DNA of 64,000 nt from Paraplanobispora siamensis (GTDB lineage Bacteria; Actinomycetota; Actinomycetes; Streptosporangiales; Streptosporangiaceae), in the NCBI RefSeq assembly GCF_016863175.1, contig NZ_BOOJ01000033.1, forward strand, positions 124,001 to 188,000. The letters run 5' to 3'. Below are positions 43,163-51,262 of the stretch, one piece after another (position 1 is the first letter of the stretch; every line of letters starts with the position of its first letter). Under the pieces are notes generated by a model, which saw only the letters and a program-made list of their open reading frames with translations, made no database searches and was not told where the DNA came from. The translations under genes were made by a program, and so were the position numbers.

Positions 43163-44269
43163 TCAGGATCCTCCTTCGGCCTGCGGTACGGCGCCGCCGG
43201 CGTAGAGCCGGTCGATGGCGGTGATCAGCTGTTCCAGGCGCTCGTAGACGGGGGGCTCGACCACGTCCACGAGGTCGCGGGGGACGGCGGCCCTGCGCTC
43301 GGCGACCAGGTCCGCGAAGGTCTTGGGATCGGCGGTGCGGAAGCCGTGCTCGGCGGCCAGGCGGCGCAGCCCGGGGTCCTCGGTCAGCAGCCGGCCGACC
43401 TCGCCGCCCTGCTCGGTGAGCGGCACCAGCGTGTGCTTGCTGAGCACGGTGGGCGCGGGGTAGAGCAGCCGCATCTCGGGGGTGATCGAGCCGTCGCCGG
43501 AGAACAGGCGCGACAGGTACTGGGCCTCGTAGGTGACGACCATCGGCGTCTTGCCCGAGCCCATCACCAGATAGTCCTCGAACGGCGCCTCGGTCGAGGA
43601 CTGCGAGTAGCCCTGGTCGAGGAAGACCGGCGCGACCTTCTCGGCCACCCCGGGCACCTGCTCGGCGGTGGTGACCACGTCCTCGCCGTTGGCCACGTAG
43701 CTGGTCATCGCCAGGTACATGGCCGCGGAGTTGGAGGTCCTGACGTCGGTGGTGGTCAGCAGCACCCGCTTGCGCGCCGGGTAGGCGGTGTTGCCGGGGA
43801 ACCTGTCCCACCGGGCCCCCTCGGCCACCAGCTCCAGATACCGGGCCATGTCGAGCACCTGGTAGCCCCGCCCGGAGTCGCGCACCAGCCCCGCCTCGGT
43901 CAGCACCTCGACGATCGGCTGGAAGGTCGCCACGGTCATCGGCGAGTAGAAGGGGGAGAAGACCCGGGAGACCCCCCGATCCTTCTTGATCTTCTCCGCC
44001 GCGGGCAGGCTGGAGGGGAACGCGAAGGCGTAGTCGTCGAGCCCGACCTCGGTCGCGATCTGCCGGGAGCCGGCGGTGTCCACCTCCACCCGCAGCCCGT
44101 GCCTGTCGAACGCCGCGCGGACCCTGGGGTCGTCGAAGAACGGCTTCTTCTCCGATCCGATCACACCCCGCACCACGGCCGGGCCGCCGTCCCCGTTACC
44201 GAGGACGACCGCCGTCACGACCGCGGCGCCGAGCAACAGCGCCAGGACGACGCCGATCGATCGTTTCAT
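43163..44269 (-). CDS. membrane-anchored substrate-binding-like protein, first gene of TelA operon
   Basis: A 368-residue protein with an N-terminal membrane helix or uncleaved signal (residues 5-24, IGVVLALLLGAAVVTAVVLG) and a large extracytoplasmic domain resembling type II periplasmic binding proteins (VIGSEKKPFFDDPRVRAAF, GSGKTPMVVTYEAQYLS). There is no lipobox, unlike its downstream relative. It is not followed by ABC permease or ATPase genes. The ATG has AAGGGG 5 nt upstream, but that site lies inside a long inverted repeat (see the repeat at 44272-44330). Its role beside TelA is unknown. Confidence 0.8.
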   Translation of the reverse strand: MKRSIGVVLALLLGAAVVTAVVLGNGDGGPAVVRGVIGSEKKPFFDDPRVRAAFDRHGLRVEVDTAGSRQIATEVGLDDYAFAFPSSLPAAEKIKKDRGVSRVFSPFYSPMTVATFQPIVEVLTEAGLVRDSGRGYQVLDMARYLELVAEGARWDRFPGNTAYPARKRVLLTTTDVRTSNSAAMYLAMTSYVANGEDVVTTAEQVPGVAEKVAPVFLDQGYSQSSTEAPFEDYLVMGSGKTPMVVTYEAQYLSRLFSGDGSITPEMRLLYPAPTVLSKHTLVPLTEQGGEVGRLLTEDPGLRRLAAEHGFRTADPKTFADLVAERRAAVPRDLVDVVEPPVYERLEQLITAIDRLYAGGAVPQAEGGS

Positions 44270-44271
44270 TT

Positions 44272-44330
44272 CACCCCTTTTCCTGAAAATCCCCTGTAAT
44301 GGGGATTATTGGAGGCCAGGAAAAGGGGTG
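44272..44330. repeat. nested inverted repeat masking the TelA-operon ribosome site
   Basis: Outer arms CACCCCTTTTCCTG (44272-44285) and CAGGAAAAGGGGTG (44317-44330) are perfect 14-bp complements. Inside lies a second perfect 7-bp repeat, AATCCCC (44288-44294) and GGGGATT (44301-44307). On the minus strand the outer 3' arm contains the Shine-Dalgarno of the first operon gene, ending 2 nt before its ATG (at 44269). Confidence 0.85.
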
Positions 44331-44389
44331 CGGCGCCTGCAGGGCGATATCCGGGAGAATTCAGCCCGTGTTCATTTTCCGGTCATACC

Positions 44390-46192
44390 TCAGGCTGGTT
44401 TGACCGCTTTGTCGTACAGAGAGTCCAGGACGTCCTTGTAGCGGTCCTCCACCTCGCGGCGGCGGACCTTCATGCTGGGCGTCAGCTCGCCGCTCTCCAC
44501 GGTGAAGTCGGCGGGCAGGATCGCGAAGTCCTTGATGGTCTCGTAGCTGGCCAGGCCGGCGTTGACCGTGTCGATCGCCACCCGCACCTTCTCGCGCAGC
44601 GCGGGCAGCGAGGCCAGCTCGGCCGGGTCCTCGGGCAGGCCCTCGGACTTGGCCCAGGCGGTGACCACGTCCGGGTCCAGCGTCACCAGGGCCGTGCAGT
44701 AGTTGCGCCGGTCGCCGTGGACCACGACGTGGGACAGGAACGGGCAGGCGGCCTTGATGCGGCCCTCCAGGTGCTGGGGCGCGACGTACTTGCCGCCGGA
44801 GGTCTTGATCAGCTCCTTCTTGCGGTCGGTGATGCGCAGCCGCCCGGCCTCGTCGAGCTCGCCGATGTCGCCGGTGTGCAGCCAGCCGTCCTGGAGCGCC
44901 TCGGCGGTCTCCTCGGGCAGCCCGTGGTAACCGCGCATGATCCCGTGCCCGCCGATCAGGATCTCGCCGTCGTCGGCGATCCGCACGGTGACGCCGGGCA
45001 GCGGCGGGCCGACCGTGCCGAACTTCACCTTCCCCGGCAGGTTGACGAAGCTGCCGGCCGAGGACTCGGTCAGGCCGTACCCCTCCAGGATCGGCAGCCC
45101 GGCCGCGTCGAAGAACTCCGCCATCTCCAGCGACAGGGGCGCCGAGCCGGAGATGAAGTAGCGCACCCGCCCGCCGAACCTGGCGCGGAGCTTGGCGAAG
45201 ACGAGCCGGTCGGCGATCGCGTACCGGGCGCGCAGGGCGGCGGACGGGGCACGGCCCTCCTGCCGGGCGCGGCTGACCTCCAGGCCGGTGGCGCGCGCCC
45301 AGCGGAACAGCCTGAGCTTGATCCCGCCCTCGTTCTGCACGGTCGCGGTCACGGTGTTGTGGATCTTCTCGAAGATCCGGGGCGCGGCGGCCATCACGGT
45401 GGGCCGCAGCTCGCCCAGGTTGGCCGCGATGCGGTCCAGGCGGCCGTCGATCGCGGTCGGCGTGCCCGCCGCGATCACCACGGCCTCCAGCAGCTTGCCG
45501 AACGAGTGGGACATCGGCAGCCAAAGGAAGTGCAGGTCGTCGGGGGTGAGGAGGTCGATCTCGACGGCCGCCCTGGCCGTCTGCAGCCAGTTGCGGTGGG
45601 TCAGCTCCACCCCCTTGGGGCGGCCGGTGGTGCCGGAGGTGTAGATCAGTGTGGCCAGGTCGTCCTCGGTGACGGCGTCCACCATCCGGTCGTACTCGGC
45701 CGCGTCGGTCTTCGCACCGGAGGCGGCGACCTGGTCGAGGGTGAGAACCCAGCCCTCCTCGTCCGCCTCGCCGTCGATGACGATCACGTGCTTGACCGCG
45801 GGGATCTCGCTCCTGACCGAGCGGAGCTTGGCCACCTGGTCGTCGTTCTCGGCGATGACCAGCACGCTGCCGGAGTCGGCGGCGATGAACGCGCACTCGG
45901 AGGGGGTGTTGGAGGGGTAGATCGTGGTGGTCGCGGCCCCGGTGGACAGCACCGCCAGATCCGCGAGGATCCATTCGATCCGGGTCCCGCAGAGCACCGC
46001 CACCCGGACGCCGGGCTCGGCGCCGAGCTCGCGCAGGCCCAGCGCCAGCGCGCGGATCCGCGCACCGGCCTCCGACCAGGTGAGCGAGGCCCACCCGCCT
46101 GCGGAGGGGTGGCGGAAGGCCTCCGTGTACGGTGTCGCCCGGATCCTGCTCCGCAGCATCGCGGGAAGGGAGCCGGTGAATTCGACGCTCAT
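44390..46192 (-). CDS. long-chain acyl-CoA synthetase (AMP-forming)
   Basis: A 600-residue adenylate-forming enzyme. The P-loop is LIYTSGTTGRPKGVELTH (near residue 175), A5 is GYGLTESSAG, A7/A8 are HTGDIGELDEAGRLRITDRK, and the C-terminal GGKYVAPQHLEG region follows. Length and motifs fit FadD-like ligases that make acyl-CoA via acyl-AMP. The ATG at 46192 follows GAGGTG; an upstream in-frame ATG at 46216 lacks one. It diverges from a TetR regulator, with a perfect dyad between, so it is probably controlled by that repressor. Confidence 0.92.
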   Translation of the reverse strand: MSVEFTGSLPAMLRSRIRATPYTEAFRHPSAGGWASLTWSEAGARIRALALGLRELGAEPGVRVAVLCGTRIEWILADLAVLSTGAATTTIYPSNTPSECAFIAADSGSVLVIAENDDQVAKLRSVRSEIPAVKHVIVIDGEADEEGWVLTLDQVAASGAKTDAAEYDRMVDAVTEDDLATLIYTSGTTGRPKGVELTHRNWLQTARAAVEIDLLTPDDLHFLWLPMSHSFGKLLEAVVIAAGTPTAIDGRLDRIAANLGELRPTVMAAAPRIFEKIHNTVTATVQNEGGIKLRLFRWARATGLEVSRARQEGRAPSAALRARYAIADRLVFAKLRARFGGRVRYFISGSAPLSLEMAEFFDAAGLPILEGYGLTESSAGSFVNLPGKVKFGTVGPPLPGVTVRIADDGEILIGGHGIMRGYHGLPEETAEALQDGWLHTGDIGELDEAGRLRITDRKKELIKTSGGKYVAPQHLEGRIKAACPFLSHVVVHGDRRNYCTALVTLDPDVVTAWAKSEGLPEDPAELASLPALREKVRVAIDTVNAGLASYETIKDFAILPADFTVESGELTPSMKVRRREVEDRYKDVLDSLYDKAVKPA

Positions 46193-46217
46193 GACGCACC
46201 TCGATTGGAGTGGCACT

Positions 46218-46234
46218 CTAGAGCGTTACTCTAG
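46218..46234. promoter_or_regulatory. candidate TetR operator between acyl-CoA synthetase and regulator
   Basis: CTAGAG-CGTTA-CTCTAG is a perfect 6-bp dyad with a 5-bp spacer, lying between the two divergent start codons (46192 and 46252). The arm ACTCTAG also occurs as a direct repeat. It is the obvious binding site for the adjacent TetR protein. Confidence 0.5.
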
Positions 46235-46251
46235 CAAGCGGGGGTGGAGCG

Positions 46252-46821
46252 ATGGCAAGGGCTGCCACGCGTGAGGCGATCCTGGAGGCGGCGCTGGCAA
46301 TCGTGGCCGACAAGGGCCTCGAGGCGATGACGATCAGCAGGCTGGCCGAGGTCTCCGGCGCCTCGAACGGGAGCATCTACCACCACTTCGGCAGTCGCGG
46401 GGGCGTCGTCGCCGAGCTGTACCGCGCCAGCTTCGCCGAGCTGGTCGGGGAGATGGTCCCCGCGCTCGACGAGCGCCCGGCCGAGGCCGTCGTGCCCGAG
46501 CTGGCCGGCCGCTTCCTCGACTGGATCGCGGCCAACCCGACCAGGGCGGAGTTCGTCTACCGGGCCTCGACCGCCGGGGTGCTGCCGGAGGAGGAGACGG
46601 CCGCCTTCAAGGCGCGCGTCATGGCGCCGCTGGCCACGTGGTTCGGGGCGCGCACGGCCCGGGGGGAGATGCGCGCGGTCCCGGCCTGGGCGCTGGACGC
46701 GGTGGTGATGAGCCCGGTCCACGAGTGCGCCCGGCGCTATCTGGCCGCCCCGGCCACGTTCGACCTGCGCCGGGCCCGTCCCGAGGTGGAGCACGCGGTC
46801 TGGGCGATCGTGCGGCCCTGA
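46252..46821 (+). CDS. TetR-family transcriptional regulator
   Basis: A 189-residue repressor. The N-terminal helix-turn-helix reads TREAILEAALAIVADKG, then TISRLAEVSGASNGSIYHHFGS, a standard TetR DNA-binding domain. The C-terminal 140 residues form the ligand-binding dimer domain. It is divergent from an acyl-CoA synthetase, so an acyl-CoA or fatty acid ligand is plausible (inference). GGTGGAG precedes the ATG. Confidence 0.92.
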   Translation: MARAATREAILEAALAIVADKGLEAMTISRLAEVSGASNGSIYHHFGSRGGVVAELYRASFAELVGEMVPALDERPAEAVVPELAGRFLDWIAANPTRAEFVYRASTAGVLPEEETAAFKARVMAPLATWFGARTARGEMRAVPAWALDAVVMSPVHECARRYLAAPATFDLRRARPEVEHAVWAIVRP

Positions 46822-47145
46822 CCCGGCCGGGCGGTCCATGGGGAGGGCGCCGGAAAAAATCCGTTGGCGTCACTCCGGTCCCGTCAGTATCCTTCCCGTG
46901 TCGTACTGCCGTCCCCGGGAGCGTCCGTTGGAGATCTGAGGTTGCGGACACCGCGCCATGTGAGCCGTTGCGACGGCCCGGCGTGCCCGACCTCAGCGGA
47001 CCCGTCCCGCCCTTTCCCGGCGACGGCCTTTCTCGCGGCCCTTTCTTCTCCCGCGGTCTCCCCTGAAGGCGTGCGCGTCTGCGGTGTTCCTGTGTCCCGA
47101 TAAATCACGTCCTGATAAATCACGACACATTCTGGGAGCCGCCCC
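46822..47145. promoter_or_regulatory. long leader of the ABC-F gene
   Basis: A 324-bp gap with a promoter-like pair TTGGCG (46864-46869) and TATCCT (46888-46893), spacing 18 bp, giving a leader near 245 nt. The leader has a possible 13-codon GTG frame (46898-46939) and, near its end, an 11-bp direct repeat GATAAATCACG at 47099-47109 and 47114-47124. Long leaders are common for attenuation-controlled ABC-F genes, but no clear terminator hairpin was identified. Confidence 0.4.
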
Positions 47146-48774
47146 ATGTCTTTCCCGTCATTCTCGATCGTCTGCGACGACCTCTCCTACGCCTGGCCCG
47201 ACGGCACGATCGTCCTGGAGAACCTCGACGCCGCGTTCCCGCCCGGCCGTACCGGCCTGATCGGGGTCAACGGCTCGGGCAAGTCCACCCTCCTGCGGCT
47301 GATCGCCGGCGAGCTCACCCCGTCGGAGGGGTCCGTCTCCGTCACCGGCGAGGTCGGCTACCTGCCGCAGAACCTCCCGCTGGGCACCGCCCGTACCGTC
47401 GCCGAACTGCTGGGCATCGCCGAGCGGCGGGCCGCGCTGCTGGCGATCGAGCGCGGGGACGCCTCCGCGGAGAACTTCGCCGTCGTCGGCGACGACTGGG
47501 ACATCGAGGAGCGCGCCCGGGGCGAGCTGGACCGGCTCGGCCTGGACCACGTCGGCCTCGACCGGACGGTGGCGACGCTGTCCGGCGGGGAGACCGTCAT
47601 GGTGGGGCTGGCCGCGCTGTTCCTGCGCCGGCCGGACGTGCTGCTGCTGGACGAGCCGACCAACAACCTCGACCTCGACGCCCGCCGCCGGCTGTACGCC
47701 GCGGTGGAGTCGTGGACCGGGGTGCTGGTGACGGTCAGCCACGACCGCGCCCTGCTGGAGCGGGTGGACGCCATCGCCGACCTGACCGGCGGCGCGGTGC
47801 GGATGTACGGCGGCAATCTCCCGGCCTACGAGGAGATGCTCGCCGCCGAGCAGGAGGCGGCCGAGCGCGTGGTCCGCACCGCCGAGGCCGACGTGCGCCG
47901 CCAGAAGCGCGAGTGGGAGCAGGCGCAGGTGAAGCTGGCCCGCCGGGCCCGCTACGGCAACAAGATGTACGAGCAGAAGCGCGAGCCTAAGATCATCATG
48001 CAGGAGCGCAGACGGCAGGCGCAGGTCGCGGCGGGCAAGCACCGCACCATGCACGCCTCCAGGCTCGCCGAGGCCCGCGAGCGGCTCGGCGAGGCCGAGG
48101 CGGCCGTGCGCGACGACGCCGCGATCCGCATCGGGCTGCCCGAGACGGCCGTGCCCGCGGGCAAGACCGTGCTGACCCTCACCGGCGTGCGGACCGTGAG
48201 CGGGACGACGGTGGAGGAGCTGATCGTGCGGGGGCCCGAGCGGATCGCGCTGCTCGGTCCCAACGGGTCCGGCAAGACCACGTTGCTGCGCACGATCGCC
48301 GGGGAGCTGGCTCCGGAGGCGGGCTCGGTCGAGGTGGGCGTGCCCGGCGTGGGGTACCTGCCGCAGCGGCTGGATCTGCTGGACGACGAGCTCAGCGTGG
48401 TGGACAACGTCCGCAGGTTCGCGCCGTCGGCCTCGGTCAACGCGGTCCGGGCCCGGCTGGCCCGCTTCCTGTTCCGCGGCGGGCGGGCCGACCTGCCCGC
48501 CGGGGCGCTCTCGGGCGGTGAGCGCTTCCGCGCGGTGCTGGCGGCGCTGTTGTCGGCGGAGCCGCCGCCGGGGCTGCTGCTGCTGGACGAGCCGACCAAC
48601 AACCTCGACCTGGCCAGCGTCCGCCAGCTCGCCCAGGCGCTGGAGGCCTACCGGGGCGCGCTCGTCGTGGCGAGCCACGACCTGCCGTTCCTTGAGGCCG
48701 CGGGGATCACCCGGAGGCTGGTCCTCGACCGTCAAGGCACCGTCTCGGAGGAGTCGATCGAGTTTGACGTGTAA
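47146..48774 (+). CDS. ABC-F family ATPase
   Basis: A 542-residue soluble protein with two ATPase modules and no membrane domain. First Walker A GVNGSGKSTLLRL (about residues 39-51), signature LSGGETVMVGLA, Walker B VLLLDEPTNNLDL. Second Walker A GPNGSGKTTLLRT near residue 373, signature LSGGERFRAVLAA, Walker B LLLLDEPTNNLDL. A charged interdomain linker (about 235-325) includes KREWEQAQVKLARRARYGNKM. ABC-F proteins bind the ribosomal E site; some give antibiotic resistance. The long leader and neighbouring genes do not identify a drug. GGGAG precedes the ATG. Confidence 0.93.
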   Translation: MSFPSFSIVCDDLSYAWPDGTIVLENLDAAFPPGRTGLIGVNGSGKSTLLRLIAGELTPSEGSVSVTGEVGYLPQNLPLGTARTVAELLGIAERRAALLAIERGDASAENFAVVGDDWDIEERARGELDRLGLDHVGLDRTVATLSGGETVMVGLAALFLRRPDVLLLDEPTNNLDLDARRRLYAAVESWTGVLVTVSHDRALLERVDAIADLTGGAVRMYGGNLPAYEEMLAAEQEAAERVVRTAEADVRRQKREWEQAQVKLARRARYGNKMYEQKREPKIIMQERRRQAQVAAGKHRTMHASRLAEARERLGEAEAAVRDDAAIRIGLPETAVPAGKTVLTLTGVRTVSGTTVEELIVRGPERIALLGPNGSGKTTLLRTIAGELAPEAGSVEVGVPGVGYLPQRLDLLDDELSVVDNVRRFAPSASVNAVRARLARFLFRGGRADLPAGALSGGERFRAVLAALLSAEPPPGLLLLDEPTNNLDLASVRQLAQALEAYRGALVVASHDLPFLEAAGITRRLVLDRQGTVSEESIEFDV

Positions 48775-48781
48775 GGATCTA

Positions 48782-48797
48782 TCCCACGATAGTGGGA
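48782..48797. repeat. 6-bp inverted repeat just before the lipoprotein start
   Basis: TCCCAC-GATA-GTGGGA is a perfect dyad ending 3 bp before the ATG at 48801 and starting 7 bp after the ABC-F stop. It could be an operator or a small hairpin affecting ribosome access. Confidence 0.45.
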
Positions 48798-48800
48798 CAG

Positions 48801-49814
48801 ATGAGCCTCCCCCCGACGACCCGCCGGCTGATTCCGTGTGTCACGGTCGCGGCACTCACTCTGAGCGCCTGCTCGACGCTCACTCCCGCGCGTGAGCCCG
48901 TGCGGGGTCAGGCCACCGCGGGCGGGGTGGTCAGAGGGTCGGGCGGCGCGGGGACGGACCCCTCCGGCAACCCGTCGGTCGCGGTGAGCACCGCCCCGCC
49001 GTCCCCGTCGGCGCTGACGGCCGACGCCTACCGGGCCGAGCTGGAGCAGGCGCGCGAACCGGTCAGGCAGGCGCTGCAGAAGGTGGCCTCCACCGGCGGG
49101 CTGAACGGCCTCGACGGGCGGGTGCGCAAGGCCGCCGACGCGGTGGACCAGGCGGTGACCCGGCTGCAGGTCCTCACGCCGCCCCCCGAGGTGGCGGCCC
49201 AGCACGGGAACTACCTGGGCACGCTGCGCACGTTCGGCGGGGCCCTGCGCGACGCCGTGCAGGGCGTGCGGGCGCAGGAGACCTGCACCGGCCCCTCGGT
49301 GCTGACCAAGCTGGAGAAGGACGGGGAGCTGTCGGTCATGAAGGACGCCGCGGCGGCCCTGACCGGCTACCCGGCCGACGTCGTGTCGGTGAAGGCGGCC
49401 AAGCAGCAGAACCGCCGCCTGCCCAACGGCAGGATCCTGAAGTCGTACGAGAGCCGCACCGGCCGGGGCTCGCTCAAGGTCGACAACGGCGGCGACTACG
49501 ACGCCTTCGTCGTGGTGCTGCGCGGCAAGAAGCGGGTCGTCTCCTTCTACGTGCGCAAGAAGGGCAAGGCCACGATCAGCGGCATCCGCGACGGCAAGTA
49601 CAAGGTCTACTACAGCACCGGCACCGACTGGGACGCCAAGCGCAAGGCCTTCACCCGCTCGTGCGACTTCACGCAGTTCGGCAAGACGGTGCCCTACAAG
49701 ACGACCTACTCCGGCGCGTACATCCGCTGGAACAACTGGACGATCACCCTGCACTCGGTCAAGGGCGGCACGGTCGCCTCCAAGCCGGTCAAGCCGGGCG
49801 ACTTCCCCAAGTAA
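48801..49814 (+). CDS. uncharacterised lipoprotein
   Basis: A 337-residue exported lipoprotein: lipobox LSAC with C24, then a Gly/Ser/Pro-rich linker. Residues 75-180 form a helical region (AYRAELEQAREPVRQALQKV), and residues 200-335 a beta-rich region with many Lys/Gly/Tyr (YVRKKGKATISGIRDGKYKV). No named family recognised. The start at 48801 is preferred over a GTG at 48792 because it leaves a normal basic signal-peptide N-terminus (residues RRL). Confidence 0.75.
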   Translation: MSLPPTTRRLIPCVTVAALTLSACSTLTPAREPVRGQATAGGVVRGSGGAGTDPSGNPSVAVSTAPPSPSALTADAYRAELEQAREPVRQALQKVASTGGLNGLDGRVRKAADAVDQAVTRLQVLTPPPEVAAQHGNYLGTLRTFGGALRDAVQGVRAQETCTGPSVLTKLEKDGELSVMKDAAAALTGYPADVVSVKAAKQQNRRLPNGRILKSYESRTGRGSLKVDNGGDYDAFVVVLRGKKRVVSFYVRKKGKATISGIRDGKYKVYYSTGTDWDAKRKAFTRSCDFTQFGKTVPYKTTYSGAYIRWNNWTITLHSVKGGTVASKPVKPGDFPK

Positions 49815-49820
49815 ACGCGA

Positions 49821-49849
49821 AGACCGCGATCTCATGGAGATCGCGGTCT
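49821..49849. terminator. bidirectional terminator, 13-bp perfect stem
   Basis: AGACCGCGATCTC and GAGATCGCGGTCT pair perfectly around ATG as loop, 7 bp after the lipoprotein stop and before the convergent zinc-ribbon gene. Confidence 0.75.
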
Positions 49850-49871
49850 CGGGTCGTCCCCCCTGGATGGA

Positions 49872-50153
49872 TCAGGTGGAGAAGAGCATGCCCACCCAGC
49901 TGCGCTGACGGTGGTGGCCGTAGTGGCCACCGTAGTGCGGAGCGGGGGCGCCCCAGCCGGGAGCGCCGTGGGCCGGCGGCGGAGGCGGCGGCGGAGCGGC
50001 GTGCTGCTGCTGCGACCACTGGCTCTCCATCCGGGTCAGGGTCTCGAGCTCGCCGTAGTCGAGGAAGATTCCGCGACAGCCGTCGCACTGATCAATATGG
50101 ACACCATTGCGCTCATAAGTGCGCATGTTGCCGCGACACTTCGGGCACTGCAT
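49872..50153 (-). CDS. TFIIB-type zinc-ribbon protein
   Basis: A 93-residue protein. The N-terminus is a zinc ribbon, CPKCRGNM near residues 3-10 and CDGCRGIFLDYGELE near 23-37, four cysteines in all. The remainder is low complexity: poly-Pro (PPPPPPP) and Gly/His/Tyr-rich. This fits the zf-TFIIB family of small bacterial proteins, whose function is unknown. AAGGAG precedes the ATG. It lies 44 bp downstream of the APH-like gene on the same strand. Confidence 0.85.
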   Translation of the reverse strand: MQCPKCRGNMRTYERNGVHIDQCDGCRGIFLDYGELETLTRMESQWSQQQHAAPPPPPPPAHGAPGWGAPAPHYGGHYGHHRQRSWVGMLFST

Positions 50154-50197
50154 CGGTCGTCTCCTTGCCTTGGCATCGTGGTCGTCGTACCCACAAC

Positions 50198-51106
50198 CTA
50201 CTGCGTGGGCACACTATGGCAGGCACTTCGGAACTGGACAATCCTTTGGCAGGTGTCGATGAGCACGCTCTCCACCTCGTCCAACGCCCGCCCCTCCCGC
50301 CGGGCCGCCGCCACCGCCGCGGCGGCCAGCTGTACCGTCAGCGCCTGCGCCGGGAGGTTCAGCCGCTCCCAGGGGTCGCCCTGCGCGGGGACGGCGTTGC
50401 CGCCGGCGGCGCGGTAGGCCGCCAGGAAGCGGTGCCACACCTCCGGCTCCAGCAGTCCGGCGGCGAACCAGGCCGCGGGCCTGGCCAGGTCCCAGGCCGG
50501 ATCGCCCAGGCCCAGGTCGTCGGCGTCGATGAGGACCCACCGGCCGCCGGTGCGGACCATCTGCCCCAGGTGCCAGTCGCCGTGGGCAGGCAGGCCCGCG
50601 CCCGCCCGCCCGGCGGCCTCCTCGAAGTCCGGCAGGGAGGCGAAGGCGCGCAGCACGACCTGCTCGGCGGCCGAGCCGCCGGTCAGCCGGGTGACGGTCC
50701 TGCCCACCCGGGCCGGGCCGCCCGCCGGCGGCAGCGCGGGCAGGGCGCCGGCCGGTACGGCGTGCAGCCGGGCCAGCAGCCGGGCGCCGTCCTCCCAGGG
50801 GGCGGCGCCCGGGTCGTCGGGGTCGACCGGGGTCCCGGCCGGCCAGACGGTCACCAGCCGGTCGTGGACGGTCATGATCTCCTCGGTGACCGGCCGGAGT
50901 AGGATGCCGTCCAGGGCGGGGTGCGCCGCGGCCCGCATCCGCCGCTCCAGGGGCTCGCGGGCGGCGCCGGGGGCGTGCGCCTTGACCACGACGGACCCGG
51001 CCCGCACGATGGCCACGTCCGGCCGGGTCGGCACCGTCGTCGCGGGGCCGCCGCCGTACCGCGCACCGATCCGGCCCATCTCCTCGATCAGGTCCTCGTC
51101 GCTCAC
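50198..51106 (-). CDS. aminoglycoside phosphotransferase (APH)-fold kinase
   Basis: A 302-residue APH/choline-kinase-fold enzyme. The catalytic Brenner-type loop is HGDWHLGQMV near residue 180, and the metal-binding motif is IDADDLGLGDPAWDLA near 200. An ATP-contact lysine lies in SVVVKAHAP near residue 42. Substrate cannot be told; such genes in actinomycetes phosphorylate small molecules and are rarely true resistance genes. GTG start with no strong ribosome site. Confidence 0.85.
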   Translation of the reverse strand: MSDEDLIEEMGRIGARYGGGPATTVPTRPDVAIVRAGSVVVKAHAPGAAREPLERRMRAAAHPALDGILLRPVTEEIMTVHDRLVTVWPAGTPVDPDDPGAAPWEDGARLLARLHAVPAGALPALPPAGGPARVGRTVTRLTGGSAAEQVVLRAFASLPDFEEAAGRAGAGLPAHGDWHLGQMVRTGGRWVLIDADDLGLGDPAWDLARPAAWFAAGLLEPEVWHRFLAAYRAAGGNAVPAQGDPWERLNLPAQALTVQLAAAAVAAARREGRALDEVESVLIDTCQRIVQFRSACHSVPTQ

Positions 51107-51262
51107 CAGGAAAGTGAATCACAGCTCCGGCCTGCGCGAACGGACGAATCTACGATGTAAAGGCGCTGGGTTTCGAGAGAACCGGCCCCGGCGGGAGGGG
51201 AGTGCCGGATCCCGGGGCGATCACCCCTCGCATTCGTAGCAAGCGTTTGGTTGTATGCGGGC

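Noticed and set aside
44309-46234. A 641-codon plus-strand frame across the acyl-CoA synthetase
   Set aside because: Antisense shadow: the minus strand carries the full set of adenylation motifs.
46958-46963. ATG-TGA start-stop element in the ABC-F leader as a regulatory site
   Set aside because: ATGTGA is expected by chance and has no ribosome site in front.
50198-51106. Aminoglycoside resistance gene
   Set aside because: The APH fold is clear but resistance-specific residues cannot be recognised and the family is functionally broad.
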